Counted from the stretch's first letter, positions 26,737 to 36,073 are shown. The stretch is DNA of 52,256 nt from a bacterium (GCA_027484025.1 JAIXTI010000271.1:1-52256), one strand, 5' to 3'. A program made the numbers and translations. The notes: generated by a model from the letters alone, not told the origin.

Positions 26737-27273
26737 ATGTCCCGCGTCCTGATCTGGCTGTTCTTCGCCACGTTGTCGCTCATTCTCCTGGTACAGCTGC
26801 GCGGCCTCGACGGGCCGCTGTCGGCGGTCATCCCCGGGGGGATCGTGGCGTACGAGCTCGCCTTCACGGCTGAGCGCGCCAAGGCCATTCTGGACATGTG
26901 GCGCAGCGCCGGTGTGACGGAGCAGGCGCGGGTGAGCCTCGGCGTCGACGTGGGGTTCCTGCTGGTGTATCCGTGGTTCTTCTGGTTGAGCGTCCGCGTA
27001 CTGCGCACGCCGCGCTTCGTACTTCCGGGTAGCAACCTGCACCGCGTGGGCGGTGAGCTGGGCGGTGTCGTCCTGGCGTGCATCCCCCTCGACGCCTTCG
27101 AGAACTGGTGCCTCTGGCGGATGATCGAAGAGGGCCCGTCGCCGTCGCTCGCGGCCCTTGCCGGAATAGCGGCCAGTCTCAAGTTCCTGCTCGTGCTCTG
27201 CACGGCGTTGTGGTGTCTCATCGCGCTGTCGCGACGCTTCGCCAACTCCTCCTCTTCCCGAACGCAGGCATAA
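26737..27273 (+). CDS. Hypothetical membrane protein
   Basis: The protein has 178 residues with four hydrophobic segments (residues 5-22, about 70-87, about 108-122 and about 143-165). It has a lone D-A-F-E-N-W motif near the third. No family is recognised. It lies 2 nt upstream of the next small membrane protein, so the two are probably co-translated. Confidence 0.7.
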   Translation: MSRVLIWLFFATLSLILLVQLRGLDGPLSAVIPGGIVAYELAFTAERAKAILDMWRSAGVTEQARVSLGVDVGFLLVYPWFFWLSVRVLRTPRFVLPGSNLHRVGGELGGVVLACIPLDAFENWCLWRMIEEGPSPSLAALAGIAASLKFLLVLCTALWCLIALSRRFANSSSSRTQA

Positions 27274-27275
27274 TC

Positions 27276-27707
27276 ATGGCTGGTGGCCCCGGACTGGGCG
27301 GCATTGCCGCCCGCACGCTCGCTGCATTGGTACTCGTGTTCTCGACGTACAACCCCGAGCGGTTGTCGTACTTCCATTGGGCCATCGCCCCGTTGCGCAC
27401 GGGCGAAACCACCAGCGGCCCGGCCTCACTCAAGTTCCTCGTGGGCATCGCATTGCTTGGCGGGTGGGCGGTGTTCCTCAACGCCACACGTCGTTCCATC
27501 GGCGTTGGTGGCGCGGTGCTCGTCCTCGCCATCTCCGGCGGCCTCGTGTGGCTGCTCATCGACTTCGGCGTCGTCAGCGCCGGCTCGGCGCGCGGCATTT
27601 CGTACGTAGTGCTCGTGTGCACCGCGCTGCTGCTGGCCGTGGGCATGAGCTGGTCGCACCTGTCACGCAAGTTGAGCGGACAGGTGGACATGGACGCGAC
27701 GGACTGA
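27276..27707 (+). CDS. Small membrane protein, DUF6524-like
   Basis: The protein has 143 residues and four transmembrane helices. The N-terminus AARTLAALVLVFSTYNPERLSYFHW matches my memory of the DUF6524 family, which has no assigned function. The start ATG lies right after the stop of the upstream gene. Confidence 0.75.
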   Translation: MAGGPGLGGIAARTLAALVLVFSTYNPERLSYFHWAIAPLRTGETTSGPASLKFLVGIALLGGWAVFLNATRRSIGVGGAVLVLAISGGLVWLLIDFGVVSAGSARGISYVVLVCTALLLAVGMSWSHLSRKLSGQVDMDATD

Positions 27708-27748
27708 AACGTTCGGGGCGCACGTTGAAGGGAAGGTGAAGGGAACGT

Positions 27749-27773
27749 GAGCGAGACGGTTGCCGTTTCGCTC
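27749..27773. terminator. Hairpin before the photolyase gene
   Basis: GAGCGAGACGG (27749-27759) pairs with CCGTTTCGCTC (27763-27773), 11 bp with one G-T pair and a 3-nt loop. It lies after the DUF6524-like gene and 2 nt before the GTG of the photolyase gene. It may end the upstream transcript or limit ribosome access. Confidence 0.4.
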
Positions 27774-27775
27774 GC

Positions 27776-29344
27776 GTGTCCGCTCTGACTCTTGCTTTCG
27801 TCGCGCCGTGGGAATGCTCGCGCGCTGTTGCCAATATCCCGCGTGAGCCGCGCGAGGATGTCGTCGTTGTGCTGCTCGAATCGGTCGCGAAGGGCGCATC
27901 GCTCCCGTGGCATCGGCAGAAGCTCGTGCTCATTCTGTCGGCCATGCGGCACTTCGCCGCGTCACTCGAGGCCGCGGGGCATCGCGTGGTACTGCGCAAC
28001 GCGCCCACCTACGCCGACGGACTCGTGGCACTCGCACGGGAACTCGGTGCTACGCGCGTCGTCGCGACCGAAGGACGCGAGCAGGACATGGTCGATGAGC
28101 TCGACCGCGCGCGCCTGCTGCTGAGTGAGGCCGGAGTGTCGCTCGTGTTGCGCGAGGATCGCGGCTTTCTCGCGACGCGCGAAGAGTTTGCCACGTGGGC
28201 GCGCGGCCGCAAGGAATACCGGATGGAATGGTTCTATCGGGAGATGCGGCGCAAGCATGGCATTCTCATGGAACCCGACGGCACGCCGAGCGGTGGCGAG
28301 TGGAACTTCGACGCCGACAACCGCAAACCGTGGCCGAAGAATCGCCCCGTGCCGCCGGTGTGGCGAGTCGAACCTGACACCGTCACGCGCGAGCAGATGG
28401 AGCGCGTACGTACATGGAAGCAGCGCTGGGGATCGGTCGATTCTTTCGGGTTGCCGGTCACGCGCACTGAGGCAAAAGCGTGGCTCGAACGCTTTGTCGT
28501 GGAGCGCCTCCCCGAGTTCGGGCCCTACGAGGACGCGCTCGTTCATGGCGCACCCGATCTGCTCCACTCGACGTTGTCGAGCATCATGAACGTGGGGTTG
28601 CTGCACCCGCTCGAGGTGGTGAAGCGCGCCGAGCGTGCGTATCGCGAAGGGCTGGTGCCCATTGCGAGTGCGGAAGGATTCATTCGCCAGATTCTCGGCT
28701 GGCGCGAATACATTCGTGGCATGTATTGGCAGCTCATGCCGGGGCTGCGCACCGCCAACGCCCTCGACGCGCCGCTTCCTCTGCCCATGTGGTTCTGGGC
28801 GCCCGACGGTGAAGCGTACAATGGGGCGTCCCACGGCGCCTGCGAAATGCGCTGTCTCAGCGACACCATCCGTCAGGTGCGCGACTTCGGTCGTACACAT
28901 CACATTGGGCGCCTGATGATCCAGTGCAACTTCGCCACCATGCTGGGGGTGGAGCCGGCGGCGCTGTCACGGTGGTACTGGGCCGGCTTCACCGACGCGT
29001 ACGAGTGGGTCGAGCTCCCGAACGTGGCCGGCATGGGCACGTGGGGTGACGGTGGTGCCCTCGCGAGCAAGCCGTACGTGGCGAGTGGAGCGTATGTGAA
29101 CCGCATGAGCAATTACTGCGGCCAATGTCGCTACGACGTGAAGCAACGCACGGGCACCGAGGCCTGCCCCATGAATTTCCTGTACTGGGACTTCATGGCC
29201 CGTCACCGCGAGCGATTCGCCAAGCACCCGCGCATGCGCATGATGACCAAACACCTCGACGGCATGGCCGACACGGAGCTGGTCCAGCTCCGGCGTCAGG
29301 CGGACGAATTCCGCGCGTCGCTTTCCTACGATCGGGAGACGTGA
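27776..29344 (+). CDS. FeS-type bacterial cryptochrome/(6-4) photolyase
   Basis: The protein has 522 residues, the length of the PhrB/FeS-BCP branch. The N-terminal half is the Rossmann antenna domain (RQKLVLILSAMRHFAASLEAAGH, VVATEGREQDMVDEL). The helical FAD domain includes EGFIRQILGWREYIRGMYW. Cys for the [4Fe-4S] cluster are seen at C360 (EMRC), C448 and C451 (YCGQC) and C464 (GTEACPMN), the PhrB spacing. It repairs (6-4) photoproducts with light, or acts as a light sensor. The start is GTG with no clear ribosome site. Confidence 0.92.
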   Translation: MSALTLAFVAPWECSRAVANIPREPREDVVVVLLESVAKGASLPWHRQKLVLILSAMRHFAASLEAAGHRVVLRNAPTYADGLVALARELGATRVVATEGREQDMVDELDRARLLLSEAGVSLVLREDRGFLATREEFATWARGRKEYRMEWFYREMRRKHGILMEPDGTPSGGEWNFDADNRKPWPKNRPVPPVWRVEPDTVTREQMERVRTWKQRWGSVDSFGLPVTRTEAKAWLERFVVERLPEFGPYEDALVHGAPDLLHSTLSSIMNVGLLHPLEVVKRAERAYREGLVPIASAEGFIRQILGWREYIRGMYWQLMPGLRTANALDAPLPLPMWFWAPDGEAYNGASHGACEMRCLSDTIRQVRDFGRTHHIGRLMIQCNFATMLGVEPAALSRWYWAGFTDAYEWVELPNVAGMGTWGDGGALASKPYVASGAYVNRMSNYCGQCRYDVKQRTGTEACPMNFLYWDFMARHRERFAKHPRMRMMTKHLDGMADTELVQLRRQADEFRASLSYDRET

Positions 29345-29371
29345 GACTTGAGACGTGAGACTGGTGCGCGC

Positions 29372-29785
29372 GAGACGCCTCGGGTGACGCCGCTCACCCC
29401 GTTCGCTGCTCTCTTCGGGGGTGGCCGGGCGCGCTGACGCGCGCCGGCGTCACCCCCTCAGGGATCCGCTCACGGGGCGGCGGCGCCCCCCGAGGCTGCA
29501 TCACGGCGGGGCGAGGTCTCTCACCGGACCCATCTCACATCGCACCGCTCAGCCCCGACGCCCCGAGGCGGTGCCGGTGTGCCCGCACCGTGGCTCGCGT
29601 GCACAGCGAGTTCTCGCGCGCGCTTCTCCCACCTCGCCGCGACCGCATGGGCGATGCAGCCCTGGGCGCCCCGCCGCCCCGTGAGCGGATCCCTTCGGGG
29701 GTGACGCCGGCGCGCGTCAGCGCGCTCGGCCACCCCCGAAGAGAGCAGCGAACGGGGTGAGCGGGGCGCCCGGGGCGTCTCCCAC
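29372..29785. repeat. Long intergenic palindrome B
   Basis: The 505-bp gap between two plus-strand genes holds no credible gene. It is a large inverted repeat: 29391-29483 and 29671-29763 are complementary over 93 nt with only a few mismatches. Runs include CACCCCGTTCGCTGCTCTCT, GCGCGCTGACGCGCGCCGGC and GGGATCCGCTCACGGGGCGG. Weaker pairing extends outward to 29372/29785 and inward past GGCTGCATC. The loop is about 150-190 nt and very GC-rich. Open frames on both strands here mirror each other and are an effect of the symmetry. Confidence 0.9.
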
Positions 29786-29849
29786 ACACCACCCCCCACG
29801 CGGTCGCAACAAGCGAAAAACAATCGGAGCGCGGCGCTAGATTGCCCGC

Positions 29850-31010
29850 ATGCCGGACAACGCCCCCCGCCTGCACACCAAGCCGCCCCAAACCACGCCC
29901 GCGCATCGCAAGCAATTGCGTTCGCTGGTGCGGGCGAGCGTGGAGAACCGGCCCGGCGTCTACCGCATGCTCGGCCCCACCGGCACCGTGATCTACGTGG
30001 GGCAGTCGCGCGTGTTGCGCACGCGATTGCTCAGCTACTTCCGCGCCACCGGACGTCGAAACAAGGCTGCGCGCATTCTGCGTCATGCCTTTCAGATCGA
30101 ATGGGAGTACACCAACACCGAGTTCGGTGCGCTGCTGCGCGAGTTGCGGCTCATCAAGCAGTACCGACCGCACTTCAACACCATGATGGTCATGGACGAG
30201 TGGCCGCGCGCGTATGTCGCGCTCACCGGCGGTACCGTGCCGGGGCTGCGTGTGGTCGCGCGCTCCGACGAGCCATCGGCCATCGCGCTTTTCGGACCAT
30301 TCCGCCGCGTCGCGCAGCTGCGCGATGCCGTGCGGGCGCTCGCCGAAGCCACCGGGTTGCGCGACTGTACCTTGGAGGACACCGTGCGCGGCACCGGCAG
30401 CGCGCGCGGCAGTGCGCTCTGGTTCAACGCCGACCCTGCCACCAGGCCGCGCAGCAGTCGCACGCCGCGCACACGCGCACCCGGCTGCCTGCGCCACGAC
30501 CTCGGTACCTGCGCCGGACCGTGCATCGGCGCCGGTGAACCGTTGCCGTATCGTGATGCCGCCACCACCGTGCGCGCCTTTCTCGAGGGACAGACGAGCA
30601 CGCCTGTGCAGCTGCTCGAGCAGGCGATGCACAGCGCCGCACGCGACCTGGCCTTCGAGCGCGCCGGCGTGCTCCGCGACCGGTTGGCGCTGGTGCAGTG
30701 GCTGCACGAACGCGTGCAGCACTTTCACGCTAACGTCGACCGGCTCACCTTCCGGTATCACGCGGTGGGACACGGCGAGGCCGAATGGGTGTATCTCATT
30801 CGGCGCGGCACCGTGCGGGCCGAGGTGCGGGCGCCGCAGTCGGAGCAGGAACAGGCCGAGTTCAATGCGCTCGTTGCGCGCATCTATGAGGGGCCCGACC
30901 TTTCGGGGGCCGACATTCCCACGCACGACCTCGACGAGTTCTATCTCGTCGCGAGCTGGTTCCGGCGGCGCGCCGAAGAAAAGCAGCGGACGCGCGCACC
31001 ACGTTCCTGA
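29850..31010 (+). CDS. Short UvrC-like GIY-YIG nuclease
   Basis: The protein has 386 residues. The GIY-YIG nuclease domain is at about 33-115: PGVYRMLGPTGTVIYVGQSR, then RTRLLSYF and ELRLIKQYRPHFN. A middle region with four Cys (LRDCTLED, PGCLRHDLGTCAGPCIG) follows, and then a UVR-like helical pair (RDLAFERAGVLRDRLALVQWL). The C-terminal RNase-H-like endonuclease and HhH domains of full UvrC are missing. It could make one of the two incisions, as Cho does, or serve another repair job. Confidence 0.85.
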   Translation: MPDNAPRLHTKPPQTTPAHRKQLRSLVRASVENRPGVYRMLGPTGTVIYVGQSRVLRTRLLSYFRATGRRNKAARILRHAFQIEWEYTNTEFGALLRELRLIKQYRPHFNTMMVMDEWPRAYVALTGGTVPGLRVVARSDEPSAIALFGPFRRVAQLRDAVRALAEATGLRDCTLEDTVRGTGSARGSALWFNADPATRPRSSRTPRTRAPGCLRHDLGTCAGPCIGAGEPLPYRDAATTVRAFLEGQTSTPVQLLEQAMHSAARDLAFERAGVLRDRLALVQWLHERVQHFHANVDRLTFRYHAVGHGEAEWVYLIRRGTVRAEVRAPQSEQEQAEFNALVARIYEGPDLSGADIPTHDLDEFYLVASWFRRRAEEKQRTRAPRS

Positions 31011-31041
31011 CGCTGCTCCCATCCGTCATCACTGAGTCACC

Positions 31042-31722
31042 ATGCGCGTACTCGTCGTCGAAGATGATCCACGGTTGGCCGCTCTCATTGCGCGAGGGTT
31101 GCGCGAGGAGTCGTACGCCGTGGACACCTGCGACAATGGCAAGAGCGCCATCGTGCAGGCGGCGGTCAACAGTTACGATGCCGTGGTGCTCGACGTGATG
31201 CTCCCCGGTGTCGACGGGCTCACGGTGGTGAATACGCTGCGCGAGCGGCACATTCACACGCCGGTGCTCATGCTCACCGCGCGCGATACCGTCCCCGATC
31301 GCATCGCCGGTCTCGACGCCGGCGCCGACGATTATCTCGTGAAGCCGTTCGATTTCGGCGAACTGCTCGCGCGTTTGCGGGCGCTGCTGCGTCGTCCCGA
31401 AACCGTGCAGCCCATGCGCGTGACGATTGCCGATCTCGAGATCGATCTGCAGTCGCATACCGTGATTCGCGCGGGCACGCCCATTGTGCTCACGGCGAAG
31501 GAGTTTGCGCTGCTCGAACTGCTCGCGCGCAACGCGGGGCGCGTGGTATCGCGCGCGGATATCGTGTCGCATGTGTGGGACGACAATCACGATCCCTTCA
31601 CCAACGCGGTCGAAGTGTACATGAACCGGTTGCGCGGCAAGATCGACCGCGAGCCGTTTGCTCCGCTGCTGCATACGCGTCGCGGCGCGGGCTACATGCT
31701 CGCCGCCAGCGCGCCCGTGTGA
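31042..31722 (+). CDS. OmpR-family response regulator
   Basis: The protein has 226 residues. The receiver domain has acidic residues E7-D8-D9, phospho-acceptor D51 (VVLDVMLPG), LTARD and VKPFDFGELLARL. The C-terminal winged helix begins near residue 130 (LTAKEFALLELLARNAGRVVSRADIVSHVW) and ends GAGYML. It overlaps the kinase gene by 4 nt when the GTG start of the latter is used. Function unknown beyond DNA-binding control. Confidence 0.94.
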   Translation: MRVLVVEDDPRLAALIARGLREESYAVDTCDNGKSAIVQAAVNSYDAVVLDVMLPGVDGLTVVNTLRERHIHTPVLMLTARDTVPDRIAGLDAGADDYLVKPFDFGELLARLRALLRRPETVQPMRVTIADLEIDLQSHTVIRAGTPIVLTAKEFALLELLARNAGRVVSRADIVSHVWDDNHDPFTNAVEVYMNRLRGKIDREPFAPLLHTRRGAGYMLAASAPV

Positions 31723-33296
31723 ACGGCCGTCGCATGCCGCGCGTACGAATCTCCATTCTGCTGCGCCTCACGCTGTGGAATGCGAGCGTGCTCGCGCTGC
31801 TGCTGGTGGCCTTTGCCGCGGCGGGATGGTTCACCATCGAGCGCGTCGTGCATCAGCGCGCCGCAACCGTTGTGCGCGAATCGGCGCGTGCCGTCGCTGG
31901 CGCCATCCTGGCCGAACGGCGCGCCGCCACGGCGCGCGGGGAAGTGGAGCTGGTGCGTGGCGAACACGAACAAGCCGTCCTGCGCGAACTGCGCGTGGGC
32001 GACCTCGACATTTTCATTACCGACGAAGCCGAGCAGCTCATGGCGGCGCGTCAGCCCGCTGATGTTTCGGCAGATGTTTCGGAGACCGATCAGCGCGAAC
32101 GCACAACGGTCAACGCGACCGGCGCGGTGGTGCTGCCACCAGCAGTGCGCACACTGCTCACCGATGTCCGCGACGCGCGCACCGCCGGCCGTCTCGCCGA
32201 TTCGTCGGTCGTAGTGCGGCAGATCACGCTCGCCGAGGGTCCGGCACGCGCCGCGGTGTTGCGCGTGGAGCCCGAAGCCGACGACGTAGGTGAGCCGGCG
32301 CTGCTCATCGCTGCGTTGCGGGGCGAACGTGACGACCTGATGCTGCTGCGGCAGGTGCGCACGACAATCTTCTTTGCCATTCCCATGGCGTTGCTCGTGT
32401 CGGTCATCGCCGGCTATCTCCTCGCGCGTCGCAGTCTCGCCCCGCTGGATGCCATCGTCACGCGCACCGCGTCGATTACCGCGGCCAGTCTCGATGACCG
32501 GCTCCCCGTGGTGAACCCGCACGACGAGCTGGGGCGTTTGGCGCAGATCATCAACGCGCTGCTTGGCCGTGTCGGCGACGCGTTCCGTACGCAACGCCAG
32601 TTCGTGGCCGATGCGTCGCACGAATTGCGCACACCCATTGCAATCATTCGCGGTGAGGCCGACGTGACGCTGCGTCGCGCCGAACGTTCGCCACAGGAGT
32701 ATCGCGAAGCACTCGGTGTTATCCACGACGAATCGCTGCGACTCTCCCGTATTGTCGACGATCTGTTTCTGCTCGCGCGCGTCGATGCGGCCGGGCATGC
32801 GGTGAAACGTGAGATCGTCCACATGCACGAACTCGTCGGCGACGCGGCGCGTAGTGTCCGCACGTTGGCTGAATCACGCGAAGTCGTGGTGCGTGTAACC
32901 ACCGATGCGCAGGCCACCGTGCGCGGTGATGACGTTCTGTTGCGGCGCCTCCTGCTCAACCTGCTCGACAACGCACTCAAGCACGCGCCACGCGGCAGTA
33001 CGGTCGAGCTCTCGCTCCTGCATGATGTACGCACGGTGCGGGTGCGCGTCAGCGACAGCGGGCCCGGCGTCGCGCCCGAGCAGCGCGAACGGATTTTCGA
33101 GCGCTTCGTCCACGGCGTGCAGAGCACGACCGCCAGCGACAATCGCACGCACGGTACCGGCGCCGGCCTGGGCCTCGCCATTGCCCAAGCCATCGCGCAC
33201 GCGCACGAGGGACAGATCGTGTTGCTGGATCGCGATTCCGGTGCCACGTTTGAGCTGGCCTTGCCTCTCGTGACCACTCCCGGAGAACCCGCATGA
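31719..33296 (+). CDS. Sensor histidine kinase with HAMP domain
   Basis: The protein has 525 residues. Helix 1 is near residue 15-35, and a short extracytoplasmic region of roughly 165 residues follows. Helix 2 is IFFAIPMALLVSVIAGYLLARR, followed by a HAMP domain (PLDAIVTRTASITAASLDDRLPV). The kinase core has H301 in ADASHELRTPIAIIRGEADV, N-box LLNLLDNALKHAP, G1 VSDSGPGVAPEQ and G2 GTGAGLGLAIAQAIA. GTG 31719 overlaps the regulator's stop; ATG 31734 is the alternative. The last codons overlap the next gene, so the lyase-like protein is part of the same operon. Confidence 0.93.
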   Translation: MNGRRMPRVRISILLRLTLWNASVLALLLVAFAAAGWFTIERVVHQRAATVVRESARAVAGAILAERRAATARGEVELVRGEHEQAVLRELRVGDLDIFITDEAEQLMAARQPADVSADVSETDQRERTTVNATGAVVLPPAVRTLLTDVRDARTAGRLADSSVVVRQITLAEGPARAAVLRVEPEADDVGEPALLIAALRGERDDLMLLRQVRTTIFFAIPMALLVSVIAGYLLARRSLAPLDAIVTRTASITAASLDDRLPVVNPHDELGRLAQIINALLGRVGDAFRTQRQFVADASHELRTPIAIIRGEADVTLRRAERSPQEYREALGVIHDESLRLSRIVDDLFLLARVDAAGHAVKREIVHMHELVGDAARSVRTLAESREVVVRVTTDAQATVRGDDVLLRRLLLNLLDNALKHAPRGSTVELSLLHDVRTVRVRVSDSGPGVAPEQRERIFERFVHGVQSTTASDNRTHGTGAGLGLAIAQAIAHAHEGQIVLLDRDSGATFELALPLVTTPGEPA

Positions 33297-34360
33297 TGTC
33301 GACACTGTCGATTGTCCGCGTCGCGATGACGTCGCTGTGCCTGCCCGCGCTGTCGTTCGCCACGTCGCTGCACGCGCAAGCATCGTCGGCGGCGCGCAAA
33401 ACCGCCGCCGATACCGTCGCGCTCACCGAGTGGGATGTCCCCTGGGGCGCCGCGACCCGTCCACGCGATCCGTCCATCGATCCGCAAGGACGCGTCTGGT
33501 TCGTCGGGCAGGAGGGGAATTACGTCGCGCGCTTCGACCCCGCCTCCAAGAAGTTCGAGCGCTTCGAGATCGACCCGGGGACCAATCCGCACACCGTCAA
33601 CGTCGACCCTACGGGCGACGCGTGGTATGCCGGCAATCGCAACGGCATGATCGGTCGCATCGATGGCAAGACGGGCAAGATCACGCGCTATCCCATGCCC
33701 GAGGCCGCCGCGAAAGACCCGCACACGATCGCGTTCACGCCCAAGGGCGATCTGTGGTTCACGCTGCAGAACAGCAACATGGTGGGCTTTCTCGACAAGC
33801 GGACCGGCGCCGTAAAGGTCATTGCCATGCCCACACCGCGCTCGCGCCCCTACGGCATTGTGCTCGACAAGAGCGGACGGCCGTGGTTCAATCTCTTCGG
33901 AACCAACAAACTCGGCACCATCGATCCCACGTCGATGCGCGTGCGTGAGTACGTCCTCCCCGACGAGCGCGCCCGCGGCCGTCGCATCGCACTCACCACC
34001 GACGGCGCCGTGTGGTACGGCGATTATTCCCGTGGCTACGTGGGCCGTCTCGATCCAGTGAGCGGCGCCGTAAAGGAGTGGCCGCTTCCCGGCGGCGCCA
34101 CGAGCCTCCCGTACGCCATGACCGTCGACGACGCCGACCGCTTGTGGCTGGTGGAAACGGGACGTCAGCCTAACAGACTCGTGGCGTTCGACCCCCGCAG
34201 CAACACGTTCGTCACGCAAGTCGACCTCGGCCCCGCCGTGCCCAACACGGTGCGCCACATGGTGTTCGACAAGAACACGCGAACGATTTGGTTTGGAAGT
34301 GACCGGGGGACGATTGGGAGGGCGACGGTACCAGCGCCGTCTCGCAAGCCTATTGGGTAG
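33293..34360 (+). CDS. Secreted Vgb/streptogramin-lyase-like propeller
   Basis: The protein has 355 residues. A signal peptide (ending TSLHAQ) precedes a beta-propeller with repeats of the form x-D-P-x-G-x-V-W-F-V/T (IDPQGRVWFVGQ, VDPTGDAWYAGN, FTPKGDLWFTLQ, LDKSGRPWFNLF, LTTDGAVWYGDY, VDDADRLWLVET). This is the virginiamycin-B-lyase fold, widely reused for other roles. The ATGA overlap with the kinase gene is unusual and suggests that it either senses or is made together with the two-component system. Confidence 0.85.
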   Translation: MMSTLSIVRVAMTSLCLPALSFATSLHAQASSAARKTAADTVALTEWDVPWGAATRPRDPSIDPQGRVWFVGQEGNYVARFDPASKKFERFEIDPGTNPHTVNVDPTGDAWYAGNRNGMIGRIDGKTGKITRYPMPEAAAKDPHTIAFTPKGDLWFTLQNSNMVGFLDKRTGAVKVIAMPTPRSRPYGIVLDKSGRPWFNLFGTNKLGTIDPTSMRVREYVLPDERARGRRIALTTDGAVWYGDYSRGYVGRLDPVSGAVKEWPLPGGATSLPYAMTVDDADRLWLVETGRQPNRLVAFDPRSNTFVTQVDLGPAVPNTVRHMVFDKNTRTIWFGSDRGTIGRATVPAPSRKPIG

Positions 34361-34375
34361 GGTGCTTGCTGAGAG

Positions 34376-34633
34376 CTGAATTCTGAGATCTGCGATCTGA
34401 GACCCAGACCAAGACGCTAGACGGAGACTCCAGACGCCAGCTTCGGATAGGCGTGAGAGTCCAGCAACGCAGAAGCGAGCAGCGAGGACCCGCGGTTTGG
34501 GAAACCGCCACCGCGGGTCCTCGCGTCTCGCTTCTGCGTTGCTCGATTCTCACGCCTATCCAGGGCTGGCGTCTGGCGTCTGGAGTCTCCGTCTGGCGTC
34601 TTGGTCTGGGTCTGAGATCTCAGATATCAGCAG
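34376..34633. repeat. Long intergenic palindrome C
   Basis: This hairpin has arms of about 120 nt meeting near 34504. Perfect blocks include GACCCAGACCAAGACGC (34401-34417) with its complement at about 34596-34612, AGACGGAGACTCCAGACGCC (from 34419) with about 34575-34594, GGATAGGCGTGAGA, AGCAACGCAGAAGCGAG and GAGGACCCGCGGT. It lies between the convergent lyase-like gene and the chorismate mutase gene. Its right end runs over the mutase stop codon. The arms contain tandem CAGACG/AGACGCC words. Confidence 0.9.
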
Positions 34634-34904
34634 ACTGCACCCGCCGCGCTATCGCCATCAGTTTCCAGTAGACCGCCCGTATCTCATCTTCCGGCAGCGA
34701 TGCGTCTCGCGCTCGCGCGCTCGCCTTGGCCACGACCGCGGCTTCACGCGCCGGGTCCAGTACCGGCTGTCCCGCTCGCTGCTTCACCACGCGGATGTCC
34801 CGCACCAGCTGCATGCGTTTCGCGATGCACGCGATCAGTTCCGCGTCCACCTGTTCGATATCGCTGCGCAGCGACGCCAAGGTTTGAGTGTCCGCGGGGC
34901 TCAT
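34620..34904 (-). CDS. Chorismate mutase, AroQ type
   Basis: The protein has 94 residues, an all-helical AroQ domain: [34 protein letters not shown], then [19 protein letters not shown] and [19 protein letters not shown]. It converts chorismate to prephenate. The ATG overlaps the end of the DAHP synthase gene by 4 nt, so the two are made together; proteins of this kind often form a complex that makes DAHP synthase responsive to prephenate. The stop codon lies inside palindrome C. Confidence 0.92.
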   Translation of the reverse strand: MSPADTQTLASLRSDIEQVDAELIACIAKRMQLVRDIRVVKQRAGQPVLDPAREAAVVAKASARARDASLPEDEIRAVYWKLMAIARRVQSADI

Positions 34905-35956
34905 GCCGTGATCTCGCTGCGCCAGCTGCCGGTGCTGCACTCGCGTCCCACTGCGCGCGCGACGGCCTGCACCTGCTGCATCATCTGCGCGAACGCGTTG
35001 GGCTCGAGACTCTGCTCGCCGTCGCTCTTCGCGCACGTGGGATCGGGGTGAACTTCGACAATCAAACCGTCGGCGCCCGCCGCAATGGCGGCCAACGCCA
35101 GCGGGGCCACAAGATGCGCGCGTCCGCCCGCGTGCGACGGATCGACGATCACCGGCAAATGCGTTTCGCGCTTGAGCACCGGAATCGCCGCCACGTCCAT
35201 CGTGTTGCGCGTCGCCGTTTCGTACGTGCGAATACCACGCTCGCACAACATCACGTCGCCGTTCCCCTGCGCCAGCACATACTCGGCGGCCATCAACAAC
35301 TCGGTAATGGTCCCGCTTAGTCCGCGCTTCAACAGGACAGGGCGCTGGACCCGCCCCACCTCCGAAAGCAGCGGGAAGTTCTGCATGTTGCGAGCGCCGA
35401 TCTGCATGATGTCGGCGTAGCTCGCGACGAGCTCCACCTGTCTGGGGTCCATCACTTCCGTCACGATGGGCATGCCGGTTTCTGCGCGCACATCGGCGAG
35501 AATCTTGAGCCCCTCTTCGCCCATCCCCTGAAAGGCGTACGGGCTCGATCGCGGTTTGAAGGCGCCACCGCGGAGTACACGCGCGCCCGCCTGCTGCACC
35601 GCGCGCGCCGTGTCGAACATCATGTCGCGCCCCTCCACGCTGCACGGGCCGGCCATGACCACCACCTCGCGCCCACCAATGACCGTGTCGGCCGGGTCGC
35701 CCAGGCGAATGGCGGTGTTCCCCACCGAGAATTCGCGCGACGCGATCTTGTACGGCTTGAGCACCGGCATGACACGCTCGACTCCTTCGAGTTGCGTGAG
35801 GCCGTGGTTGCTCAGCGCGCCCTCGTCACCAATGCACCCGACAATGGTGCGCTGCTCGCCCCGCGAGACGTGGGTGCGGAGGCCGGCGGCTTCCACATGT
35901 TCGATGATGCGGTTGAGCGCGTCGGGAGTAATGCCGGCGGTGGTGACGATGATCAT
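34901..35956 (-). CDS. 3-deoxy-7-phosphoheptulonate (DAHP) synthase
   Basis: The protein has 351 residues. An N-terminal ferredoxin-like regulatory domain (1-70: [18 protein letters not shown]) precedes a type-I-beta TIM barrel with [67 protein letters not shown] and EVHPDP. It performs the first step of aromatic amino-acid synthesis. The ATG has GAGG eight nt upstream. Transcription is probably controlled by the attenuator just upstream (36020-36154). Confidence 0.94.
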   Translation of the reverse strand: MIIVTTAGITPDALNRIIEHVEAAGLRTHVSRGEQRTIVGCIGDEGALSNHGLTQLEGVERVMPVLKPYKIASREFSVGNTAIRLGDPADTVIGGREVVVMAGPCSVEGRDMMFDTARAVQQAGARVLRGGAFKPRSSPYAFQGMGEEGLKILADVRAETGMPIVTEVMDPRQVELVASYADIMQIGARNMQNFPLLSEVGRVQRPVLLKRGLSGTITELLMAAEYVLAQGNGDVMLCERGIRTYETATRNTMDVAAIPVLKRETHLPVIVDPSHAGGRAHLVAPLALAAIAAGADGLIVEVHPDPTCAKSDGEQSLEPNAFAQMMQQVQAVARAVGRECSTGSWRSEITA

Positions 35957-36019
35957 GAGCGGTCCTCGGGAGTGGTGGTCAATGAGCCACCGAGGAACCC
36001 GCGCCGCGCGTCCCCGAAA

Positions 36020-36057
36020 CGACCGAGGCCCGTGCGGTTGCACGGGCCTCTCGGTCG
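36020..36057 (-). terminator. Attenuator terminator hairpin of the aro operon
   Basis: CGACCGA + GGCCCGTGC (36020-36035) pairs with GCACGGGCC + TCGGTCG (36040-36057): 16 bp with a 2-nt bulge and a 4-nt loop, followed on the minus strand by UUU. It lies between the leader peptide and the DAHP synthase start. The 5' arm (as transcribed, GGCCCGUGC) can pair instead with GCAUGGGCC at 36108-36100 inside the leader, which gives an antiterminator. Confidence 0.8.
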
Positions 36058-36073
36058 GTCGGAGCGTCAGGAG

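Noticed and set aside
29421-29823. Short frames on both strands inside palindrome B
   Set aside because: They encode near-identical words only because the arms are complementary. No independent sign of coding.
32414-34258. Minus-strand frame of 614 codons
   Set aside because: It lies across two well-supported plus-strand genes (kinase and lyase-like propeller) and shows no domain.
36010-36060. The hairpin as a plain terminator of some minus-strand gene
   Set aside because: No gene ends just upstream on that strand. The leader frame and the antiterminator pairing explain it better.
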